Origin: JAWKWA01 sp041397765
Lineage (GTDB): Bacteria; Pseudomonadota; Alphaproteobacteria; Rhizobiales; Hyphomicrobiaceae
Assembly: GCA_041397765.1 (NCBI GenBank)
Contig: JAWKWA010000003.1
Location: forward strand, 192,869-256,868
Length of the DNA stretch: 64,000 bases
Reading direction: 5' to 3'
Part shown: positions 38,982 through 47,641 of the stretch, piece after piece
How the letters are laid out: each line of letters starts with the position of its first letter
How positions within the stretch are numbered: position 1 is the first letter of the stretch
Position numbers and translations under genes: made by a program
The notes under the pieces: model-generated
Database searches by the model: none
What the model was told of the DNA's origin: nothing
What the model saw: only the letters and a program-made list of their open reading frames with translations

Positions 38982-40418
38982 ATGACCGAGCCCTGCGACC
39001 TCTCCGCCATCGAGGCCCGCCGCCTTATCGGCGAGAAGAAGCTTTCGCCGCTCGAGCTGACGCGAAGCTGCATCGAGCGGGTCGAGATGGTGAACGGCCG
39101 GGTCAACGCCGTCGTCACGATCGACGCCGAGATGGGGCTCGCCGCCGCCCGCGAGGCCGAGGCGGCCGTCATGCGCGGCGAGGAGCTGGGGCTTCTGCAC
39201 GGCCTGCCGGTCGGCATCAAGGATCTCGACCAGACGGCGGGCCTGCGCACCACCCATGGCTCGCTCCTTTTCAAGGACGACGTGCCGGCGGCCGACGATC
39301 CGATGATCGCCAATGTGCGGGCGGCGGGCGGCCTTGTCTTCATGAAGACCAACACCCCCGAGTTCGGCGCCGGCGCCAATACCGTCAACAAGGTGTTCGG
39401 CGCGACCGGCAATGCCTTCGCCCCCGATCTCACCTGCGGCGGCTCGTCGGGCGGCTCGGCGGTCGGGCTTGCGACCGGCATGTTCCCGCTCGCCACCGGC
39501 TCGGACATGGGCGGCAGCCTGAGGACGCCGGCGAGCTTCTCGGGCGTGGTCGGCTTCCGTCCCTCGCCCGGCCTCGTTCCCGATCCGGCGAGCTCCGTCG
39601 CGCTGTCGCCCTTCGCGGTGCTCGGCCCGATGGGCCGCAGCGTCGAGGATGCCCACCTCCTCCTGCGCGCCCAGCTCGACGAGGATGCCCATGATCCCTG
39701 GTCGAGCAGTGACCATGCCCGCATCCCCGACCGGCTGACCGGCGCCGATCTCTCCGCCATCCGCGCCGCCATCTCCACCGATCTCGGCGTCGCGCCGATC
39801 GAGGCCGGCATCCGCCAGACCTTCGATGAGCGTGTCGGCATCTTCTCCTCCGCCTTCGCGGCCGCCGACCGCATCGACCCGGACATGGCCGGCCTCCACG
39901 ACGCCTTCGAGGTGTTGCGCGGCATCGGCTTCGTCGCCTCCTTCGAGGAGCATCTGCGCACGAAGCGCGAGCTGCTCGGCATCAACGTCATCGACAATAC
40001 CGAGCGGGCCCTCGCCTATTCGCTCGCCGACGTCGCCCACGCCCATATGGTCCAGACGCGGCTCTACCGCGCATTCGTCGATCTCTTCGAGGAGGCCGAC
40101 ATCGTCATCTCGCCGGCCGTCTCGGTGACACCCTTCCCGCACAAGGAGCGCGCCCCCGCCGAGATCGACGGCGCGGCGATGCCGACCTACATGCGCTGGC
40201 TCGCCATCGTCTACGGCTTCACCATGGCGCTCGCCTCGGTGGCGGTGGTGCCTTGCGGGCGCGACCATCGCGGCCTGCCGTTCGGCATCCAGGTCGCCGG
40301 CCCCAAGGGCTCGGATGCCTATGTGCTCGAGGTCGCGCTCAGCATCGAGCGGCTGCTGGCGAGCGATCCGCGGACTGCCCGCGCCGTGCCCGATCTCTCG
40401 CGTCTGGCTTCAGCCTGA
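38982..40418 (+). CDS. Amidase (amidase signature family)
   Basis: A 478-residue hydrolase of carboxamides. The Ser-cisSer-Lys catalytic triad is visible: Lys in VGIKDLDQTAG, the cis-Ser in GGSSGGSAVGLA and the nucleophilic Ser in GSDMGGSLRTP. The C-terminal part is complete (VPCGRDHRGLPFGIQVAGP). The substrate cannot be inferred; relatives include acetamidase, GatA-like and 6-aminohexanoate-type amidases. ATG 38982 was preferred because GGAG lies about 10 bases upstream. It lies 174 bases before soxB on the same strand and may be part of the same catabolic region. Confidence 0.9.
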   Translation: MTEPCDLSAIEARRLIGEKKLSPLELTRSCIERVEMVNGRVNAVVTIDAEMGLAAAREAEAAVMRGEELGLLHGLPVGIKDLDQTAGLRTTHGSLLFKDDVPAADDPMIANVRAAGGLVFMKTNTPEFGAGANTVNKVFGATGNAFAPDLTCGGSSGGSAVGLATGMFPLATGSDMGGSLRTPASFSGVVGFRPSPGLVPDPASSVALSPFAVLGPMGRSVEDAHLLLRAQLDEDAHDPWSSSDHARIPDRLTGADLSAIRAAISTDLGVAPIEAGIRQTFDERVGIFSSAFAAADRIDPDMAGLHDAFEVLRGIGFVASFEEHLRTKRELLGINVIDNTERALAYSLADVAHAHMVQTRLYRAFVDLFEEADIVISPAVSVTPFPHKERAPAEIDGAAMPTYMRWLAIVYGFTMALASVAVVPCGRDHRGLPFGIQVAGPKGSDAYVLEVALSIERLLASDPRTARAVPDLSRLASA

Positions 40419-40452
40419 GTTCGGGCCATCCGGTCGCATGCTCCATTTGTTT

Positions 40453-40470
40453 CATTCCCGATCGGCAATG
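40453..40470. promoter_or_regulatory. Imperfect 18-bp palindrome upstream of the sarcosine oxidase operon
   Basis: CATTCCCGATCGGCAATG reads the same on both strands except for one mismatched pair. It lies 123 bases before soxB in a locally AT-richer segment and could be the operator of a regulator of the operon. No regulator gene is adjacent. Confidence 0.35.
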
Positions 40471-40592
40471 GACTATTTGGTTCAGGCCTGCTAGATGACG
40501 GGAACGCTCGCGCCACCGGGCCCGGCAAGCGGCCGCCAACGGCACCCGCTCCGCAAGGAGGCCCGGCTGGCACCAACGAGGAACGCCCCGCC

Positions 40593-41849
40593 ATGACCCG
40601 CTATTCGGTGTTCTCCGTCCTGAAAGAGGGCCTGACCGGCAACAAGGGCTGGACCCGTGCCTGGCGCGATCCCGAGCCCAAGGCCGAGTACGACGTCATC
40701 ATCATCGGCTCGGGGCACGGCATCGCCACCGCCTATTACCTCGCCAAGGAGCATGGGCTGCGCAATGTCGCGGTGCTCGACAAGGGCTGGCTCGGCGGCG
40801 GTAACATCGGCCGCAACACCACCATCGTCCGCTCGAACTACGCCCTCGACGGCAATACCCAGTTCTACGAATGGTCGATGAAGCTGTGGGAGGGGCTGTC
40901 CCACGACCTCAACTTCAACGTGATGATGTCGCATCGCGGCGTCTACAACCTGGTGCACACGCCCGGCCAGTACGACCTCGCTGCCCGGCGCGGCAACTGG
41001 ATGCGCCTCAACGGCATCGACGCGGAGATCTACAATCGCGAGGAGATGATGCGCATCGCGCCTTATCTCGACTTCTCGCCGAAGGCCCGCTTCCCGATCT
41101 ACGGTGCCATCTGCCAGCCGCGTGGCGGCACCGCCCGCCACGACGCGGTCGCCTGGGGTTACGCGCGCGCCGCCGACAGCCTCGGCGTCGATATCATCCA
41201 GAATTGCGAGGTGACGGGCTTCCTGCGCGATGCGCGCGGTGCCGTGGTCGGCGTCGAGACGGCAAAGGGGCCGATCCGGGCAAAGAAGGTCGGCATGGCG
41301 GTCGCCGGCAACACCACGCTGCTTGCCGAGAAGGTCGGCCTGCGCCTTCCGATCGAGAGCCATGTCCTGCAGGCTTTCGTGTCAGAGCCGATCAAGCCGC
41401 TCGTCGACCATGTCGTCACTTTCGGTGCCGGCCATTTCTACGTCTCGCAGTCCGACAAGGGCGGCCTCGTCTTCGGCGGCGACCTAGACGGCTACAATTC
41501 CTATGCCCAGCGCGGCAACCTGCCGCTCGTCGAGCATGTGGTGGCCGAGGGCAAGGCGCTCATCCCCTCGATCTCGCGCGTGCGCCTGGTGCGCTCCTGG
41601 GGCGGCGTCATGGACATGTCGATGGATGGCACGCCGATCATCTGCAAGTCGCCCGTCGAGGGGCTCTATCTCAATACCGGCTGGTGCTACGGCGGCTTCA
41701 AGGCGACGCCGGCCTCGGGCTGGTGCTTCGCCTGGACCATCGCCCGCGACGAGCCGCACGAGTTCAACAAGAAGTTCACCCTCGAGCGCTTCCGCCGCGG
41801 CACCCAGATCGACGAGAAGGGCCAGGGTCCGACGCCGGGATGGCATTGA
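40593..41849 (+). CDS. soxB: Sarcosine oxidase subunit beta
   Basis: FAD- and FMN-binding catalytic subunit of heterotetrameric sarcosine oxidase, which oxidises sarcosine to glycine, passing the one-carbon unit to tetrahydrofolate and making H2O2. The 418-residue protein has the FAD motif VIIIGSGHGIATAYYLA (about residues 35-51). The histidine for covalent FMN attachment is His183 in ARHDAVAWGY. The C-terminal substrate/FAD segment is GTPIICKSPVEGLYLNTGWCYGGFKATP. Start ATG has GAGG about 14 bases upstream. First gene of the soxBDAG operon. Confidence 0.95.
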   Translation: MTRYSVFSVLKEGLTGNKGWTRAWRDPEPKAEYDVIIIGSGHGIATAYYLAKEHGLRNVAVLDKGWLGGGNIGRNTTIVRSNYALDGNTQFYEWSMKLWEGLSHDLNFNVMMSHRGVYNLVHTPGQYDLAARRGNWMRLNGIDAEIYNREEMMRIAPYLDFSPKARFPIYGAICQPRGGTARHDAVAWGYARAADSLGVDIIQNCEVTGFLRDARGAVVGVETAKGPIRAKKVGMAVAGNTTLLAEKVGLRLPIESHVLQAFVSEPIKPLVDHVVTFGAGHFYVSQSDKGGLVFGGDLDGYNSYAQRGNLPLVEHVVAEGKALIPSISRVRLVRSWGGVMDMSMDGTPIICKSPVEGLYLNTGWCYGGFKATPASGWCFAWTIARDEPHEFNKKFTLERFRRGTQIDEKGQGPTPGWH

Positions 41850-41858
41850 CGGATTTGA

Positions 41859-41955
41859 GTGAGTTGCGCGTCGTGAAATCGTGAGTAGGTGGTAGTCGGG
41901 TCAAGTCGCAACTCACTATTCACGACCTCACAACTTACAACTCGCAACTCACAAC
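41859..41955. repeat. Inverted and tandem repeats in the soxB-soxD gap
   Basis: GTGAGTTGCG (41859-41868) and CGCAACTCAC (41907-41916) form a perfect 10-bp inverted repeat; TCGTGAA and TTCACGA further inside add a second one. The right arm runs into a short tandem array of CAACT-type units (about 41930-41955: ACAACT, GCAACT, ACAACT). The stretch is AT-richer than its surroundings and lies between two genes of one operon, so it may form an RNA hairpin that tunes expression. Confidence 0.7.
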
Positions 41956-42016
41956 TCGCGAATCAGCATCTCGACCGAACGCCCCGGCAAGCTCTCTCTC
42001 CATCCGGAGACCTGAC

Positions 42017-42310
42017 ATGCGCATCGACTGCCCCTATTGCGGCCTCAGAGACGCGAGCGAGTTCTTCTATCAGGGCGACGCCGAGCGCGTGCGTCCCGCG
42101 GTCGGCGAGGCCGATGCGGAGAAATGGCTCGCCTACGTCTACGAGCGTGACAATCCCAAGGGGCCGCTGAAGGAGTTCTGGCTGCACCTCCATGGCTGCC
42201 GCCAGGTGCTCGTCGTCGAGCGCAACACCGCCACGCACGAGATGCTGTCGGTCGCACCGGCCCGCGACGTGATCCTCGCGCGGAACGCTGCCGCCAAGGG
42301 AGGAAGCTGA
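42017..42310 (+). CDS. soxD: Sarcosine oxidase subunit delta
   Basis: The small zinc-binding subunit of heterotetrameric sarcosine oxidase (97 residues). The paired cysteines CPYC at residues 5-8, with further His and Cys in WLHLHGCRQ near residue 60, bind zinc. The motif DNPKGPLKEFW is typical. GGAG lies 9 bases before the ATG. Its stop overlaps the start of soxA by one base. Confidence 0.95.
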   Translation: MRIDCPYCGLRDASEFFYQGDAERVRPAVGEADAEKWLAYVYERDNPKGPLKEFWLHLHGCRQVLVVERNTATHEMLSVAPARDVILARNAAAKGGS

Positions 42311-45300
42311 TGGCGCGGAACGGCAGACGGCTCGCCGCGGGCGGACGCATCGATCGCGTCAAGCGCCTGACTTTCCACTTCGACAACAAGCGCTTCGTCG
42401 GCCATCCCGGCGACACGCTCGCCTCCGCGCTGCTCGCCAATGGCGTGCACCTCGTCGGCAGGAGCTTCAAATATCACCGCCCGCGCGGCATCGTTTCGGC
42501 CGGCGTCGAGGAGCCCAACGCCCTCGTCACCCTGCGCACAGGCGGCCGGCAGGAGCCCAACTGCCCCGCGCCCGTGACCGAGCTCTATGACGGCCTCGTC
42601 TCGCGCAGCCAGAACGCCTGGCCCTCGCCGCGCTTCGACGCGATGGGCATCAACGATTTCTTCAAGCCGTTCCTGTCGGCGGGCTTCTATTACAAGACCT
42701 TCATGGGCCCGACGCGCAAGTCGTGGATGTTCTTCGAGCCCTTCATCAGGAAGGCGGCCGGCCTCGGCGCCGCCGCTAGCAAGGCCGACCCCGACCGCTA
42801 CGAGAAGGTCAACGCCTTCTGCGACGTGCTCATCGTCGGTGGCGGGCCGGCCGGGCTCGCGGCCGCGGTCGCCGCTGGCCGCGCCGGCGCCCGTGTCGTT
42901 CTCGCCGAGCAGGATTTCGAGCTCGGCGGCTGGCTGTTGCGCGAGCCGATCGGCTCGCCCGCCGATCACTGGCTCGGCGCCGCCCGGGCCGAGCTCGCGC
43001 AACTGCCCAATGTGCGGGTCATGACGCGGACCACCGTGTTCGGCGCCTATGACGGCGGCACGTTCGGGCTCCTCGAGCGGGTCGCCGATCACAAGAAGGT
43101 GCCCGACGAGGGCGAGCCGCGCCAGCGCTACGTCGTGCTGCGCGCCACCCGCGCGGTCATCGCAGCGGGCGCTGTCGAGCGGCCGATTCCCTTTGGCGAC
43201 AACGACCGTCCCGGCGTCATGCTGGCGGGCGCGGTGCGCGCCTATCTCAACCGCCACGCCGTCGTCGCCGGCCGGCGGATGGTGCTCTTCACTTGCCATG
43301 ACGGCGCCTATCCGACCGCGTTCGACATGAAGGCGGCGGGTGCCGCCGTCACCATCGTCGACGCCCGCAAGGGACCGACGCCGGCCATGAAGGCGGCGGG
43401 CGAACTGGGGCTCGAGGTGATCGCCGGCCATGCCCTCGCCGAGACGCGCGGCAAGACGCGCGTGCGCGCCGCCGTGGTCGCGCCGTTCGACATCGACAAG
43501 GAGACCTGCGACAGCGGCTGGCGGGAGATCCCGTGCGATCTCGTCGCGGTCTCGGGCGGCTATGATCCACAGGTGCATCTCGCCACCCAGCGTGGTGGGC
43601 GCAAGGCCGTCTGGGCGCCCGCCCTCGGCTGCCTCGTCCCCGGCGGTGAGCCGGACGTGCAGATCCATGCCGGCGCCATGAAGGGAACCTTCGGTACGCC
43701 CGAATGCATCGCCGAGGGCTTCGCCGCCGGCCGCCGTGCCGCCGGCGAGGTGGGTGCCAAAGGTGCGGCCGGTGACCTCCCCGTGCCCGACGGGCTTCCC
43801 GCCAGCGGCATCGCCGAGGGCTTCAAACCGGTCTTCGACGTCAAGCCGCCGGCCGCCTTGCGCGAGAGGAAGCGCTTCATCGACCAGCAGAACGACGTCT
43901 CGGCCTCCGACGTGAAGCTCGCCCATCGCGAGGGCTATGTCTCGGTCGAGCACCTGAAGCGCTATACGACGCTCGGCATGGCGACCGAGCAGGGCAAGCT
44001 CGCCAACGTCGTGGCGCTCGCCCAGATGGCGAAACTGCGCGGGCTCGACATCTCCGCCGTCGGCACGACCGGCTACCGGCCGCCCTACACGCCCGTGCCC
44101 CTCGGCGCCATCGCCGCCCACGAGAGCGACCACCATGTCCGCCCCGTGCGCGTCACCCCGTTCCACGACTGGAACGAGAAGATCGGCACGGTCTTCCTCG
44201 ACACGGGGCTCTGGAAGCGGCCCTGGTACTACCCGATGAAGGGCGAGACCATCAACGAGGCCTACCGGCGCGAGGCCAAGGCCGTGCGCGAGACCGTCGG
44301 CATGGTCGACGTCTCGACGCTCGGCAAGATCGACGTGCAGGGCCCCGACGCACCGGAGTTCCTGAACCGCGTCTACGTGAACGGCTGGAAATCGCTCGAG
44401 GTCGGCAAGGCGCGCTACGGCATCATGCTGCGCGAGGACGGCTATGTCTTCGACGACGGCACCACCACGCGCATCTCCGAGCACCACTATTTCATGACCA
44501 CCACCACCGCCGAGGCGGCCAAGGTCATGATGCATCTGGAATGGCTGCTGCAGGCCGCCTGGCCGGAGCTGAAGGTGCATGTCACCTCGGTCACCGACCA
44601 GTGGGGCGGCGTGGCGATCGCCGGTCCGAACGCGCGCGCCCTCCTCAAGGACGCCATTCCCTCGATCGATTTCTCCAACGAGGCCTTCCCCTTCATGGGC
44701 TACCGCACCGGCACCGCCGAGGGCGGTATCCCGGTGCGCGTCCATCGCATCTCCTTCTCGGGCGAGCTCGCCTATGAGGTGTTCTGCGGCGCCGGTCACG
44801 GCTCGGCGCTCTGCGACCTCCTCTTCGAGAAGGGCAAGCGCCACGGCCTGGTGCTATATGGCGTCGAGGCGCTCGGCACGCTGAGGATCGAGAAGGGCCA
44901 TGTGGCGGGCGGCGAGATCGACGGGCGCACCACGCTCGAGGATCTCGGCCTCGAGAAGATGGCGTCCAAGGCCAAGCCCTATATCGGCTCGGTGCTGCGC
45001 CAGCGTCCCGACATGACGAGCCCGGCCCGTCAGCGTTTCGTCGGCCTGAAGGCGGTCGATCCCAACACGCGCATCCGTCCGGGCATGATCCTGCAGCCGC
45101 ACAAGGGACCCCATCAGGGCCACGGCCTCGGCCATGTGACGGCCACCACCTACAGCCCGGTGCTCGGCCAGTCGATCGGCCTCGGCCTCGTCGCGGCGGG
45201 CCTTGCACGCAAGGGCGAGATCGTCGATGCGGTCTATCCGCTGAAGGGCGACGTCACCGCCGTCGAGATCGTCTCGCCGCATTTCTTCGATCCGGAGGGG

Positions 45301-45318
45301 AAGCGCCAGAATGGTTGA
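42310..45318 (+). CDS. soxA: Sarcosine oxidase subunit alpha
   Basis: The large subunit (1002 residues) of heterotetrameric sarcosine oxidase. An N-terminal ferredoxin-like domain (HPGDTLASALLANG, SFKYHRPRGI) comes first. Next is an NAD-binding flavoprotein-type domain starting VLIVGGGPAGLAAAVAAG (about residue 173). The last third (VDVSTLGKIDVQG, RYGIMLREDGYVFDDG) is a GcvT-like aminomethyltransferase domain that makes methylene-tetrahydrofolate. Start overlaps the soxD stop; end overlaps soxG by 8 bases, which indicates tight translational coupling. Length is usual. Confidence 0.96.
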   Translation: MARNGRRLAAGGRIDRVKRLTFHFDNKRFVGHPGDTLASALLANGVHLVGRSFKYHRPRGIVSAGVEEPNALVTLRTGGRQEPNCPAPVTELYDGLVSRSQNAWPSPRFDAMGINDFFKPFLSAGFYYKTFMGPTRKSWMFFEPFIRKAAGLGAAASKADPDRYEKVNAFCDVLIVGGGPAGLAAAVAAGRAGARVVLAEQDFELGGWLLREPIGSPADHWLGAARAELAQLPNVRVMTRTTVFGAYDGGTFGLLERVADHKKVPDEGEPRQRYVVLRATRAVIAAGAVERPIPFGDNDRPGVMLAGAVRAYLNRHAVVAGRRMVLFTCHDGAYPTAFDMKAAGAAVTIVDARKGPTPAMKAAGELGLEVIAGHALAETRGKTRVRAAVVAPFDIDKETCDSGWREIPCDLVAVSGGYDPQVHLATQRGGRKAVWAPALGCLVPGGEPDVQIHAGAMKGTFGTPECIAEGFAAGRRAAGEVGAKGAAGDLPVPDGLPASGIAEGFKPVFDVKPPAALRERKRFIDQQNDVSASDVKLAHREGYVSVEHLKRYTTLGMATEQGKLANVVALAQMAKLRGLDISAVGTTGYRPPYTPVPLGAIAAHESDHHVRPVRVTPFHDWNEKIGTVFLDTGLWKRPWYYPMKGETINEAYRREAKAVRETVGMVDVSTLGKIDVQGPDAPEFLNRVYVNGWKSLEVGKARYGIMLREDGYVFDDGTTTRISEHHYFMTTTTAEAAKVMMHLEWLLQAAWPELKVHVTSVTDQWGGVAIAGPNARALLKDAIPSIDFSNEAFPFMGYRTGTAEGGIPVRVHRISFSGELAYEVFCGAGHGSALCDLLFEKGKRHGLVLYGVEALGTLRIEKGHVAGGEIDGRTTLEDLGLEKMASKAKPYIGSVLRQRPDMTSPARQRFVGLKAVDPNTRIRPGMILQPHKGPHQGHGLGHVTATTYSPVLGQSIGLGLVAAGLARKGEIVDAVYPLKGDVTAVEIVSPHFFDPEGKRQNG

Positions 45319-45931
45319 GATCGCCTCCGCCCTCGCGGGCGTCCTGAAGCCTGGCCGCCACGGGCCGCCGGCCAAGACCGCCGGCCTCACCCTTTCCGAG
45401 GTGAAGGGCCGCGACGTCGTCCAGGTCGGCGCCTGGCGCGAAACGGTGGACCGGGTGCGCGAGAAGCTCGCCTACGATCTCGGCACCCCGCCGGCCACCG
45501 GCACGCGGGCCGCGGTGACCGCAGGCGAGCGGACCGTCATCCCGGTCGGCCCGGACAAGTTCCTGGTGGTCGCTCCCGCCTCCGACAACCTCTTCCAGAA
45601 GCTCTCGGCCGCCTTTCCCGCCAGCGAGGCGGTGGTGACCGAGCTCGGCCATTCGCGCGCCATCCTGCGCATCGCCGGCCCCAACGCCCGCGATCTCGTC
45701 GCCCGCTATCTCGCCGTCGATCTCGACCCTTCCGTCTTCCCCGTCGGTAGTTTCGCCGCCTCGGGACTCCACGGCGTCGGCGTGCTGCTGCACTATGTCC
45801 GCGACATGGGCGGCTCGTCGGTGTTCGAGGCGCCGGTCTTCGATCTCTATCTGCCGCGCAGCTTCGCCGCCTCCCTGACCGAGGGCGTTCTCCACGTCGC
45901 CGAGCAGTGGCCATGTCAGGTCGAGGCCTGA
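45311..45931 (+). CDS. soxG: Sarcosine oxidase subunit gamma
   Basis: The gamma subunit (206 residues) of sarcosine oxidase, a GcvT-domain-like structural subunit. Recognisable segments are LSEVKGRDVVQVGAW, AILRIAGPNARDLVARYLAVDLDPSVFPVG and YVRDMGGSSVFEAPVFDLYLPRSFA. The ATG lies inside the end of soxA. It ends the operon, followed by 122 bases before the ATP-grasp gene. Confidence 0.93.
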   Translation: MVEIASALAGVLKPGRHGPPAKTAGLTLSEVKGRDVVQVGAWRETVDRVREKLAYDLGTPPATGTRAAVTAGERTVIPVGPDKFLVVAPASDNLFQKLSAAFPASEAVVTELGHSRAILRIAGPNARDLVARYLAVDLDPSVFPVGSFAASGLHGVGVLLHYVRDMGGSSVFEAPVFDLYLPRSFAASLTEGVLHVAEQWPCQVEA

Positions 45932-46053
45932 GGGACCGCCTCGCGCGGTCTTGCGTCGGGAGAAAAATGACGGAATTCCAGTTGGTTAGTCGCCCGTTTA
46001 CCAATTGATCGCACCATCGGCGCGCCATTCAGTGAAGAGCCGCCGAGGTCGAG

Positions 46054-47394
46054 ATGAGCACTGGTGCCGAGAAGTCCGAGCCTGAGATCGCCGATGCCCT
46101 CGCTGAGACGGCCGGTGCTGCCGCGGCTGTCGCCGGCGCGGTTGGCGCTGGAGACGCCGCTCCGCCGGCCTCCGTCCCCGCCCCCGAGAAGGCCGCCCTC
46201 GATCTCGCCGAGGCCGAGAAGGTGCTGGCCCTCCCGCAGCTCCTGAAGGCCATTTCCGAGCGCTACGAGAAGCCGCTGCAGAAGATCGTCACCGAGATCG
46301 CGCGGCTCTCCTTCGGCCGCGGCAAGGTCGCGACCGAGGAATACTTCACGCTCCGCCTCTTCGACGATGCCAACATCGTCGGCGAGAAGTCGGCCTTCGC
46401 CGGCATGAAGGGCATGCGCGACGTCTGGATCGAGGCGAACTACAACTCGCACTGGTTCGGTCCGATGAGCGACAAGCTCGCCTTCGATACGCTGATCGGC
46501 GGTTTCGGGCTGCCCGTCATCAGGACGCGGGCCTATTATTCGGCCGATCAGAACGTCCGCTCGCTCAACATGCTGCGCACGCCGGAAGCGCTTTCGGCCT
46601 TCCTCAAGGACCCCGCCAGCTATCCCTTCTTCGGCAAGCCGAAATCCTCCTCCCTCTCGCTCGGCTCGGCGAGCGCCGTCGCCTACGAGGCCGAGGGCGA
46701 TCTGGTCCGCCTGCAGAACGGCAAGAGCATCCCCCTTGCCCAGCTCGTCCGCGAGATCGTCGCCAATTTCGGCTCGGGCTATCTCTTCCAGGAGCGCGTC
46801 AAGCCGCATGAGGGCGTGCGCGCCATCTGCGGCGAGCGTATCGCCACCGTCCGCCTCTACACGCTGAACGGCAAATCCGGGCCGAAGGTGTTCCGCGGCG
46901 TCTGGAAGATCCCGGCCGGTCGCAACATGGCCGACAATTTCTGGCGCAAGGGCAACATCCTCGCCGCCTTCGACTACGAAAGCGGCGCGATCACCCGGGC
47001 CATCACCGGCTTCGCGCTCGACCAGAAGGAGCTCTCGCACCACCCCGACACCGGCCATCCCCTGGTCGGCGCCGTCATCCCGAACTTCGAGGAAGTGGTG
47101 GCTCTCGCCCTCGATGGCGCCCGCGTCTTCTCCGAGATCCCGCTGATCGGCTGGGACATCGCCCCGACCGACGAGGGCGGCGTCATCGTCGAGGGCAATT
47201 TCGCGCCCGACTTCAAGCTCGTGCAGATGGCCGAGCGCCGCGGCATTCTCGATGCCGAGCTCGCCGCCTTCCTCGAGGAGAGCCGCGCCGCCCACAAGGC
47301 GCACAAGGCCGAATCGAAGCGCAAGATCAAGGAATTCGCCCGCGACGACATGAAGAAGTTCGTCAAGGGCTCGGGCCTGAGGAAGAAGGCCTGA
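46054..47394 (+). CDS. Sugar-transfer-associated ATP-grasp protein
   Basis: A 446-residue protein matching the ATP-grasp family often called sugar-transfer-associated (PF14397 type). The first ~50 residues are an Ala/Pro/Glu-rich disordered stretch. Conserved segments include LSFGRGKVATEEYFTLRLFD, VFRGVWKIPAGRNMADNFW and the C-terminal IGWDIAPTDEGGVIVEGNFAPD with the metal-binding Asp, Glu and Asn. The C-terminus is very basic (KRKIKEFARDDMKKFVKG). ATP-grasp enzymes join a carboxylate to an amine or thiol. The actual substrate is unknown, and nothing in the neighbourhood points to one. Confidence 0.8.
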   Translation: MSTGAEKSEPEIADALAETAGAAAAVAGAVGAGDAAPPASVPAPEKAALDLAEAEKVLALPQLLKAISERYEKPLQKIVTEIARLSFGRGKVATEEYFTLRLFDDANIVGEKSAFAGMKGMRDVWIEANYNSHWFGPMSDKLAFDTLIGGFGLPVIRTRAYYSADQNVRSLNMLRTPEALSAFLKDPASYPFFGKPKSSSLSLGSASAVAYEAEGDLVRLQNGKSIPLAQLVREIVANFGSGYLFQERVKPHEGVRAICGERIATVRLYTLNGKSGPKVFRGVWKIPAGRNMADNFWRKGNILAAFDYESGAITRAITGFALDQKELSHHPDTGHPLVGAVIPNFEEVVALALDGARVFSEIPLIGWDIAPTDEGGVIVEGNFAPDFKLVQMAERRGILDAELAAFLEESRAAHKAHKAESKRKIKEFARDDMKKFVKGSGLRKKA

Positions 47395-47459
47395 CGCCGA
47401 GCTCCCGGGGAGCATGCGGCCCCGGGCGCGAAAGGGCGGCCCGTCGTGACGTGTAGGAG

Positions 47460-47491
47460 GGGCGGGACCGGGTGTCCCGCCCTTGCGCTTT
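47460..47491 (+). terminator. Hairpin after the ATP-grasp gene
   Basis: A 9-bp perfect stem GGGCGGGAC (47460-47468) with GTCCCGCCC (47474-47482) and a 5-base loop, followed by TTGCGCTTT. The T-tract is interrupted, so termination efficiency is uncertain. It lies between a plus-strand stop and the tkt start. Confidence 0.6.
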
Positions 47492-47641
47492 CCGCCGCCC
47501 CAAGGTCCGGTGCGAGCCTTGGCTGTGGACGCTTTCACCGCGAGCGGCTAAACCTGCCGCCTTGGGCGCCGGCCTTCGTTCTCGATTGCCTTGAGGGCCA
47601 GAGCCGGCGCCGAGGCAAATCCCCGAGGGAGCGAGAGGCCC

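Noticed and set aside
37893..40268. 791-codon minus-strand ORF opposite the M15 peptidase and amidase genes
   Set aside because: Spans two well-supported genes on the other strand; shadow composition.
42139..44844. 901-codon minus-strand ORF opposite soxA
   Set aside because: Antisense shadow of soxA with typical His/Gly/Arg/Val composition and no family motif.
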